Shown one piece after another: positions 18,364-25,195 of a DNA stretch of 64,000 nt; the first letter of the stretch is position 1, and every line of letters starts with the position of its first letter. The notes under the pieces are model-generated. The model had not been told where the DNA came from and searched no databases. It saw only the letters and a program-made list of their open reading frames with translations. The translations under genes and the position numbers were made by a program. Source of the DNA: JBFHIJ01 sp041596515 (GTDB lineage Bacteria > Bacteroidota > Ignavibacteria > Kapaibacteriales > UBA2268); assembly GCA_041596515.1 (NCBI GenBank), contig JBFHIJ010000009.1:48343-112342 (forward strand). The letters are read 5' to 3'.

Positions 18364-18372
18364 TGACAGGAG
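18364..18372 (+). promoter_or_regulatory. Ribosome-binding site of the PHP gene, embedded in a repeated TGACAGG element
   Basis: TGACAGGAG contains the AGGAG site five bases before the ATG at 18378, and decides that start over a TTG at 18351. Its first seven bases repeat the 5' arm of the upstream hairpin, so the site could be masked by pairing with 18342-18348. Confidence 0.6.
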
Positions 18373-18377
18373 AAGAC

Positions 18378-19199
18378 ATGGCAGATATTGCAGATCTGCA
18401 CATGCATACTATATATTCTGATGGTAAGCATTCACCTGAAGAGTTATTGCATTTGATCAAAGGTGCCGGCATAAAGGCATTTTCAATTACAGACCATGAT
18501 ACAGTTGATGGTATTAAACCTATGCTTGAGTTGCTTGATGGCAGTATTGAGTTTATACCGGGGATTGAAATTAGTTGCCATTACAACAAAAGAGAGATTC
18601 ATCTTTTGGGGTATGGTATTGACATAGAAAGTGATTATTTATTAGAACACTTAGATGGTTTTAAAAAATCACGAGAAGAAAGAGCTAAAAAGATACTAAC
18701 AAAATTACATGACTTGGATGTAGATATAGAACTTGAGCAGATACAGGGAAGAACACCAAATAATACTATCGCTAGGCCTCACATAGCTGCAGAGCTTGTA
18801 ACGCAAGGCTATGTAAACGACTTGAGAGAAGCTTTTTCAAGATACTTATATGATAATGGCCCGGCTTACGAAGCAAAGGTTGAATTCCCTATTGAAGAAG
18901 CCATCAAGCTTGTAAAAAGATCTGGTGGTATATCATCTATAGCACATCCGGGTAAAATGGTTTCTGAAAGTGATGTTCGTGACTTTTTTAGTATGGGTAT
19001 GGACGGTTTGGAAGTAATTCATCCAAATCATTCATTATACTTACAGAAAAAATATCACAACATTGCCAAAATGTTTAATGCTATTGAAACAGGTGGATCT
19101 GATTTTCATGGTCTAAAAGATTATGAATTGGGTAACTTAGGTAAATTTGGCATTCCTTATTTAGTATTTCAAAAAATCAAGAAATATATTGAAGAATAG
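18378..19199 (+). CDS. PHP-domain phosphoesterase (RNase AM / YciV-like)
   Basis: The 273-residue protein is a PHP metal-dependent phosphoesterase of the family that includes E. coli RNase AM and 3',5'-nucleoside bisphosphate phosphatases. Metal ligands are visible in ADLHMHTIYSDGKHSPEEL near the N terminus, ITDHDTVDG, GIEISCHY, SSIAHPGKM and the C-terminal GGSDFHG. It is cytosolic and has no polymerase domain, so it is not part of DnaE. A strong AGGAG site precedes the ATG. The leader carries a hairpin that could control access to that site. The exact substrate (5' trimming of RNA or pAp hydrolysis) is inferred from the family. Confidence 0.85.
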   Translation: MADIADLHMHTIYSDGKHSPEELLHLIKGAGIKAFSITDHDTVDGIKPMLELLDGSIEFIPGIEISCHYNKREIHLLGYGIDIESDYLLEHLDGFKKSREERAKKILTKLHDLDVDIELEQIQGRTPNNTIARPHIAAELVTQGYVNDLREAFSRYLYDNGPAYEAKVEFPIEEAIKLVKRSGGISSIAHPGKMVSESDVRDFFSMGMDGLEVIHPNHSLYLQKKYHNIAKMFNAIETGGSDFHGLKDYELGNLGKFGIPYLVFQKIKKYIEE

Positions 19200-19227
19200 T
19201 TTTTTTTAGTGAAAGCTATTTGTTAAC

Positions 19228-19246
19228 TTCTTTACAGCATAAAGAA
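19228..19246. repeat. Small perfect inverted repeat upstream of dacB
   Basis: TTCTTTA and TAAAGAA are separated by CAGCA. It is AT-rich and stands between the PHP gene stop and the dacB start. It could be a weak hairpin or a protein site; chance is not excluded. Confidence 0.25.
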
Positions 19247-19264
19247 TAAATAAACACCTTTAAA

Positions 19265-20893
19265 ATGAAAACTATAACTCGTAGCATAGTTATCTATTTC
19301 GGTATATTGTGTCTCGTTGTAAATCTTGCAAAATCTCAAAATGTGGATTCTGCTAAGGTATATAAAGAAACTTATCTCCCGAGTTTTACACATGAAGATT
19401 CTACAAGCTCTTTAGATTCGTTTATTGGCGAATTGAAAAGTGTTTTAAATAGTAGTAAATACATAAGCAGTGCTTCAAAAAGTATCGCTATCTATTCTTT
19501 AGATAGGGATACTCTTATTTATCAAGAAAATATGACTAAAGCACTAACGCCTGCTTCTACTACTAAGCTTGTAACTACATTTTCTGCTATGTCTTACTTT
19601 GGTGCTGATTTTGGAGTTACCACTTCCGTATATACTAATGGGAAAGTAGATCGGACTGGCGTATTGCATGGCGATATTATTATGGTAGGAAGAGGAGATG
19701 CATTGCTATCTATAAAAGATATTGACATTCTTTCAGATGAACTTCTGAGTCTTGGTATCGATTCTATAACAGGTAGGTTTTTGGCTGATGATAGCTTCTT
19801 CGATAGCAAACGTATTAGGAAAGAATATTCCGGAGATAAAGATCACGTTGTAAAACTTGCTCCGCTTTCTGCTCTGGGGATGGAACGCAATACTGTTACC
19901 ATGTTAATTTCTTCCGGTTCGTATCATAATTCTAAACTAAATGTTCAGCTAATGCCAGAGTCGGATGCGTTTTCACTAAGTGTAACTGGCAAAACCAGAG
20001 GTGGTAAGAAGACAAAAGCTTTTTTGAATTTAGATAATTTTAAGCAGAGTTTACCCTATAACATAGAAGATTATAGAGGAGATGCGCCTCCTATGCCGAG
20101 AAGAGTAAGAAGAACTGTAAAAATCAGGACTTCTTACAATGATAAAAAACAGAAACAACATTTTACTGTCTCGGGTTATCTAAAAGCAAATAGACGAGCC
20201 TCATATTCCTATTTTATGGATAACCCTGCTTTTGTAACTATAGGGGCACTGATGCACAGGTTAAAAACTCAGGGTGTAAAGTTTAAAAGTGCAATAGATA
20301 CTATCAATATAAGAACCGGTAAAGATACATTATATTTATTAGCAGAAACATCTAGGAATATGACCGAATACGCAGCCGCAATTAATAAAGATAGTGATAA
20401 TTTTCTTGCAGAAAACCTCTTCAAACTGACTGGTGCTTTGCATGGGAATTATAATGATAACGCTGCAGGAGCTAAAGCCGTCAGGGATTCAGTATTTTTA
20501 AAGAATTCGATATATTTTAAAAAATGCCAAGTTCATGATGGTTCAGGTTTATGTAGAAATAATCTTATTTCAGCTAGTACTCTATTAGATATACTAAAAT
20601 CTGCAAATAAGAGTGGTATGCAAGAAGCGTTTGCGTCTACTCTTTCTATCGCAGGAGTAGATGGAACGTTGAAAAAAAGGATGCGTAACACAGCCGCAGA
20701 ATCTAATTTAATAGCGAAGACCGGGACTTTGAGGAATGCTAGTGCTTTAGCCGGATACTGCACTACATTAGACGGAGAGAGGTTAGCTTTTGCTTTTATC
20801 TTTAATGGTGGAAATATTCATTCTTATAAACAAACTGAAGATCAGTTAGGTAAACTAATGTCTCAATTTTTCTATTTCCATAAAGAAAGATGA
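19265..20893 (+). CDS. dacB: D-alanyl-D-alanine carboxypeptidase/endopeptidase (PBP4 type)
   Basis: This periplasmic penicillin-binding protein trims peptidoglycan peptides and cleaves cross-links. An N-terminal signal peptide (YFGILCLVVNLAKS) leads the 542-residue protein. The three active-site motifs of class C PBPs are present: SxxK as STTK (Ser 98, Lys 101), SxN as SDN in INKDSDNFLAENL, and KTG as IAKTGTL near the C terminus. The insertion between SxxK and SxN, about 280 residues, is the long domain found in PBP4. The surface segment GVDGTLKKRM is also characteristic. The next gene overlaps its stop codon by four bases. A small hairpin at 19228-19246 lies upstream. Confidence 0.93.
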   Translation: MKTITRSIVIYFGILCLVVNLAKSQNVDSAKVYKETYLPSFTHEDSTSSLDSFIGELKSVLNSSKYISSASKSIAIYSLDRDTLIYQENMTKALTPASTTKLVTTFSAMSYFGADFGVTTSVYTNGKVDRTGVLHGDIIMVGRGDALLSIKDIDILSDELLSLGIDSITGRFLADDSFFDSKRIRKEYSGDKDHVVKLAPLSALGMERNTVTMLISSGSYHNSKLNVQLMPESDAFSLSVTGKTRGGKKTKAFLNLDNFKQSLPYNIEDYRGDAPPMPRRVRRTVKIRTSYNDKKQKQHFTVSGYLKANRRASYSYFMDNPAFVTIGALMHRLKTQGVKFKSAIDTINIRTGKDTLYLLAETSRNMTEYAAAINKDSDNFLAENLFKLTGALHGNYNDNAAGAKAVRDSVFLKNSIYFKKCQVHDGSGLCRNNLISASTLLDILKSANKSGMQEAFASTLSIAGVDGTLKKRMRNTAAESNLIAKTGTLRNASALAGYCTTLDGERLAFAFIFNGGNIHSYKQTEDQLGKLMSQFFYFHKER

Positions 20894-21711
20894 TGCCTAA
20901 ATATAAAAAATGGATATATTATTTTATTCTTATATTTTTAGCAATAGGTATGATATTTCCTATGTTATGGATGGTTTTATTATCTTTAAAAGAAAACCCT
21001 TCTACTTTTTCAGATTTCTTTAGCATTGTTACTTCGGATTATACCTTAAAAAATTATACAGATGCTTTTGCCTCTGACAATTTTGGACTATATTTTCTAA
21101 ATTCAATATTCATTTCTTCGATAGTTAGTTTAGGGAATGTTTTATTTTGTTTTCTGACGGCTTATGCTATTGTAAGAAAGCAATTTTTAGGGAAAAATAT
21201 TCTATGGCTTACAGTTTTAGGAGTGTTAATTATTCCGCCCCATGTAGTGATGATACCGCTTTATAGGTTGATGGTTAGTTTCGGTTGGATTAATAGCTAT
21301 TACGCACTTATAATCCCTTGGCTTGTAACTCCTATGGGTATATTTCTGGTGCGACAATATCTTATAAGCATGCCTGAAGATTTAGAGAATGCAGCTAAAA
21401 TTGATGGAGCCGGGGAATGGAAAATCATATTTCAAATAGTTATGCCTCTATCTAAGCCTATTTTAACTGTATTACTGATTTATATTTTTCTAAGCAACTG
21501 GAATACCTTCTTATTTCCATTTATATTTACCAATACTGAAGCATATCGAACTTTGCCGGTGGGTTTGACTTTTTATCTTGGTAAACAGTCTATAGATTGG
21601 GGGCATTTAATGGCAGGCGCAGCAATATCAGCATTGCCAATTTTAATTATTTTTGCTTTATTTCAAAAGAAAATTATTAACGGGCTTACAGCAGGTGCCT
21701 TGAAAGAATGA
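20890..21711 (+). CDS. Sugar ABC transporter permease, MalG/UgpE type
   Basis: This is an inner-membrane permease subunit of a carbohydrate importer. About six membrane helices fill the 273 residues, starting at residues 8-30. The EAA loop that docks the ATPase is clear: ENAAKIDGAGEWKIIFQIVMPL. The tandem ATGATG at 20890 leaves two possible starts one codon apart; the first overlaps the dacB stop. Importers of this class need a second permease (MalF type), an ATPase and a binding protein. None of the first two is in the window. A binding-protein-like lipoprotein is encoded at 23062, separated by a receiver-CheD fusion and a small gene. The sugar is unknown. Confidence 0.9.
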   Translation: MMPKYKKWIYYFILIFLAIGMIFPMLWMVLLSLKENPSTFSDFFSIVTSDYTLKNYTDAFASDNFGLYFLNSIFISSIVSLGNVLFCFLTAYAIVRKQFLGKNILWLTVLGVLIIPPHVVMIPLYRLMVSFGWINSYYALIIPWLVTPMGIFLVRQYLISMPEDLENAAKIDGAGEWKIIFQIVMPLSKPILTVLLIYIFLSNWNTFLFPFIFTNTEAYRTLPVGLTFYLGKQSIDWGHLMAGAAISALPILIIFALFQKKIINGLTAGALKE

Positions 21712-21771
21712 GATAAAAATAAAAGTGTAGGTAAAGAGTTTATTTAATTTTGACTATAGTATATAGAAAAT

Positions 21772-22728
21772 ATGGAAAACAAAAAAATTAAAGTTTTACT
21801 GGTGGATGATCAAGCAATAGTTTTAGATATTTTGAAAAAAGGACTTGCTCAGGATGCCGGTATAGAAGTAATTGATACAGCTAATGATGGGTATTTAGCT
21901 CTAAACTCGATACAAAGAAATAAACCTGATGTTATTATCTTAGATATGGAAATGCCTAGGATGAATGGCATTCAATTTTTACATAATTTAATGCCTATTA
22001 ATCCTATACCTACTATAGTACTTTCTGCATTGACGGAAAAAAACTCCAAGCTAACTGTAGAGGCTTTTGAAGCGGGAGCAATAGATTTTGTATTGAAACC
22101 ATCAGGAGGAGCAAAGGAACTTACTCGTCTTTTTTCACAACTTAGAACAAAAATCAGAATTGCTATAACTAAAGATGTAGCTAAATTTAAGAAATCTTCA
22201 AGTTATGCTTTGCCAGGTAATGCAATTGATAGGACTTCAAAGACTAATCAAATTGTATTGGGCATGGGAGCCTATGAAGTAATCACAGAAAAAGAAAAAC
22301 TATTAAAAATATTTGCATTAGGCTCATGTATTGGTCTGGCAATGTTTTGCCCATCGAAGGGAGTCATTGGTATGGCGCATGTTGTACTACCTTCTTCCAA
22401 AACCGATTTGGATAAATCATTAGATAAACCTGGATATTTTGCAGATACTGCCCTCAAAGCTATGTTGGATGACTTTGCCTCACTTGGTTGTACTTCTAAT
22501 ATGATTTATGCAAAAATTGCAGGTGGAGCGAAAACAAAAGTTGAACTTGGTGATAGATTTAGCATTGGTCAAAAAAATGCAGTAGCTGTAAAAGCAGGCC
22601 TTATTAAATATGGTGTTAAACTGCTTGGGGAAGATATTGGGGGCAATATTTCAAGAACTGTTTATTTTAAAATAGGCGATAAAAAGTTAACTGCAAATCA
22701 CCCTGAAAAAGGAAATTGGTTAGTATAG
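21772..22728 (+). CDS. Receiver-CheD fusion chemotaxis protein
   Basis: The N-terminal 130 residues are a CheB-like receiver: acidic pair DD at 12-13, phospho-acceptor Asp 58 in LDMEMPRMNG, then PTIVLSALTE and FVLKPSGG. After a Lys/Ser-rich linker comes a CheD domain from about residue 165, the deamidase that acts on glutamines of chemoreceptors. The nucleophile Cys 186 (ALGSCIGLA) and His 203 (GMAHVVLP) are 17 residues apart, exactly as Cys27 and His44 in Thermotoga CheD. The third triad residue, Thr21 there, is replaced by Ile 180. KIAGGA and the IGQKNA loop are also kept. No methylesterase domain is present. No other chemotaxis gene is near. A phosphorylation-controlled deamidase or binding protein is the natural inference. 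Confidence 0.88.
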   Translation: MENKKIKVLLVDDQAIVLDILKKGLAQDAGIEVIDTANDGYLALNSIQRNKPDVIILDMEMPRMNGIQFLHNLMPINPIPTIVLSALTEKNSKLTVEAFEAGAIDFVLKPSGGAKELTRLFSQLRTKIRIAITKDVAKFKKSSSYALPGNAIDRTSKTNQIVLGMGAYEVITEKEKLLKIFALGSCIGLAMFCPSKGVIGMAHVVLPSSKTDLDKSLDKPGYFADTALKAMLDDFASLGCTSNMIYAKIAGGAKTKVELGDRFSIGQKNAVAVKAGLIKYGVKLLGEDIGGNISRTVYFKIGDKKLTANHPEKGNWLV

Positions 22729-22742
22729 AGTAAGAGGTTAGA

Positions 22743-23084
22743 ATGGACTATGATGAAATAAAATTATTAGCTAAATTGCTGATACAAGAAATGGAACAGA
22801 GAAATAATGCTGATCTTGCTCCTAAGTGGGAAGGAGGATTAGTAGAATTTATACCTGCTAACGCAGACTTAGCTAAGCATTCAATCGATATAGAAAAGCT
22901 TATGCACAAGATAGTGATGGTCAGAGATAATTTAAGAGTTTTGGAGCAACAAATAAATTCTAATAAAAATATTTCTGAGGGTGAGAAACTCAAGTATCAG
23001 AACTATATAACTAAATGTTATGGCTCCTTAACTTCTTTCAACTTCATTTTTAAAGATGAGAATGATAAGTTTACTTCAAAATAG
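22743..23084 (+). CDS. Small helical protein of unknown function next to CheD
   Basis: I do not recognise a named family. The 113-residue protein is charged, soluble and mainly helical. It has a short acidic N terminus, a central LVEFIPANADLAKHSIDIEKL segment and a long predicted helix with heptad leucines (VRDNLRVLEQQINS). It lies 14 bases after the receiver-CheD gene and is probably translated with it. Its last 23-29 bases overlap the next gene in another frame. A role as partner of the CheD protein is inferred only from the position. Confidence 0.7.
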   Translation: MDYDEIKLLAKLLIQEMEQRNNADLAPKWEGGLVEFIPANADLAKHSIDIEKLMHKIVMVRDNLRVLEQQINSNKNISEGEKLKYQNYITKCYGSLTSFNFIFKDENDKFTSK

Positions 23085-24090
23085 AATATATTTATGTTGT
23101 ATAGTAGTTGCTATATTTTTATGTGCATGCGTCTCTGACAAATCTAAAGATATGGAAGTGCCGGACTGGAATGAAGTTGTAAAAGATGCTAAAAACAATG
23201 TATTGGTTATAGGTTTAGATACTTCTAAGGCTACAGGACTTTTCAATTTTACTAATTCTATCATTTCCTATTTTTCCTCTCAATATGGGATTCAAGTTAA
23301 ACTGATACAATTATCAGAACATCAGATTGCTCATACTCCCTGTGATATTGTTTATACTAAAAGATCAAAACTCAATTTAATGTATAAAAACAACTTACTA
23401 TTTGGTCCATTTAGGGATAAATTACCCCATAGTAAATATTTGTATTGGGATATATATTATGATAGAAATTCAATAGATATATTAGATGAATACATGGGGT
23501 GCTGGGGAAATATCAATGTAAGCTTCCATAGAAAACCAAATAATAAAGTTATAATTCCAAATAATTTAATTGAATTAGAACAGATTGTTAATGCAAATCC
23601 TTATCTTTATACCATTGGGCGTGGTAGAGTAGCTTTAAAAATATTTTCAAATATTATTGCTCAAGTAGCTCGAGATAATAAAAAAGATTTGTCAACTTAT
23701 AATCCGGAAGGCTTTAGGAAATTAAAAGAAGAATTAGATTTGAGGTTATTAGATATAAGATCAAAATTTTGGAGAAAAGGGCTAATTAACTTTGCACAAC
23801 TTGATTTCTATAATAGTCCAATCCTGAGTAAAGAAGATTCTGTTGCAAATAGGAATCTACCCAGTTATGATATTAATGACATGCTTTGCTTAGCGATACC
23901 TACAAGTTCCACTAAGAAAAAAACTGCTATGTTTGTTATTAATCAGTTAGTATCTCCTCAGCTAAGGATGAAGCGTATTAACTCCATCCTGGATGAGGAA
24001 CTTAATGTAGATCTTTCTCTTGCGAAAGGTATAGATTCAAATTATATTATTAGATACTATGATGATTTTAAATATTGTAAGGATGAATAA
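23062..24090 (+). CDS. Lipoprotein resembling a sugar-transport substrate-binding protein
   Basis: A signal peptide ends in the lipobox FLCAC, so the mature protein is lipid-anchored. The 342-344 residues have the size of a family 1 solute-binding protein. The late segment LCLAIPTSSTKKKTAMFVINQLVSP closely resembles the segment in MalE-like proteins where the last helices pack (AIPKG, then FINFL-SPE). The early part lacks an obvious ligand signature, so similarity is weak. Starts at 23056 (MRM) and 23062 (M) are both possible; both overlap the upstream gene. With the MalG-type permease at 20890 it may form part of one importer. The gene ends with no gap against the convergent gene. Confidence 0.6.
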   Translation: MISLLQNRIYLCCIVVAIFLCACVSDKSKDMEVPDWNEVVKDAKNNVLVIGLDTSKATGLFNFTNSIISYFSSQYGIQVKLIQLSEHQIAHTPCDIVYTKRSKLNLMYKNNLLFGPFRDKLPHSKYLYWDIYYDRNSIDILDEYMGCWGNINVSFHRKPNNKVIIPNNLIELEQIVNANPYLYTIGRGRVALKIFSNIIAQVARDNKKDLSTYNPEGFRKLKEELDLRLLDIRSKFWRKGLINFAQLDFYNSPILSKEDSVANRNLPSYDINDMLCLAIPTSSTKKKTAMFVINQLVSPQLRMKRINSILDEELNVDLSLAKGIDSNYIIRYYDDFKYCKDE

Positions 24091-25185
24091 TTACTGCTGA
24101 AAAGGTTTTCCTCTTACTTTGATAATTGTATAATTATCATCGTTATCATCATAATCCGAAATCTCCGCCAAAGAATGTATTATTTCGACTGAATGATCAA
24201 AAGTTTTACTTGGTCCATAAATTTCAACTTTATTTGGGAAAGCTATTTTTTTCTTATTCAAATTTGATTTGATTAGTCCGGGATCTTTAATAATATATTC
24301 CGGAAGGTAATGTGCTACTTCAGATGCATACTGCTCGCTTAAATCTTCATCCGTAAAATAGGATTGTGCAAAATCCATTGGGTTAACATCTGCAACGTCA
24401 TCACTCATAAACTCTTGCTTTAAAGCTGAAATCATATCATCTTTATCACTATAGCTCATCACATTATTTTTTATAAAATTTTCGGTAGCATCGTAAAACC
24501 GCTTAGATTGTATTTTAGGATTCCTGTCTGAAGAGAAGCCAAGAAAATCTTTAAAGAAATATTCGGCAGGTTTAGAGTCGACTGAAAATTGATTATCAAA
24601 AAGTAAAGCTCCAAATTTATTATTTGGCCAAAGGTCATTATCTTCAGGAGTCTGGTCATCAGTTTCGCTTCTTTCATGAATCATACCAAACTTAAATAGA
24701 CGCTGCTGTGGAGTAAGGAAGACATCATCTAATAAATCTAAGCGAGGTTTGTCGTCAATTACTTCAAATCGTAGAGCTTCGTTTACTTCAGCCTTAATAG
24801 CGATATAAGCAGAGTTTCCCATTGCTGTTATTGCCTCAACAAACAGCATATATCCACCGGGTATAGAGTTCTTAGTTTGAGCTTTTGCTAAAAGCCACGC
24901 TATTTCTCCTGATGTCCTTATAAACACTTCATCCTCAGCCATATTAAGCTTCTGTATATGACTAAAGAAGCTTCCACCATCTCTTTCGTCAATAAACATT
25001 TCAAACGACTTAGTGTTGTTTGTAGAAGCTTTAGCTAATCTATCTTTGATAATTTTTATAATATCAGGATTCATGGATAGTAGCTTTGTATCTAAGATAG
25101 CAGTAGCATGGTTATCATCCTCAGTTTTTGCTAATATCTGATGAATTACCATTCTGCGGAAATCTAGTTCATTAAAATTTATCAT
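24091..25185 (-). CDS. Nucleoid-associated protein, NdpA/YejK family
   Basis: The 364-residue cytosolic protein resembles the 37-kDa nucleoid-associated proteins. Family-like features are the early VIHQI segment, FGALLFDNQ-like strand and PAEYFFKDFLGFSS segment followed by SKRFYDATENF. It has no catalytic motif or membrane segment. E. coli YejK binds the nucleoid and stimulates topoisomerase IV. It ends exactly where the convergent lipoprotein gene ends (24090/24091), so there is no terminator between them. Transcription comes from the penicillin-acylase gene 10 bases upstream, so it sits last in a three-gene operon. Assignment rests on motif recognition and moderate overall likeness. Confidence 0.7.
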   Translation of the reverse strand: MINFNELDFRRMVIHQILAKTEDDNHATAILDTKLLSMNPDIIKIIKDRLAKASTNNTKSFEMFIDERDGGSFFSHIQKLNMAEDEVFIRTSGEIAWLLAKAQTKNSIPGGYMLFVEAITAMGNSAYIAIKAEVNEALRFEVIDDKPRLDLLDDVFLTPQQRLFKFGMIHERSETDDQTPEDNDLWPNNKFGALLFDNQFSVDSKPAEYFFKDFLGFSSDRNPKIQSKRFYDATENFIKNNVMSYSDKDDMISALKQEFMSDDVADVNPMDFAQSYFTDEDLSEQYASEVAHYLPEYIIKDPGLIKSNLNKKKIAFPNKVEIYGPSKTFDHSVEIIHSLAEISDYDDNDDNYTIIKVRGKPFQQ

Positions 25186-25195
25186 TTCAATATAC

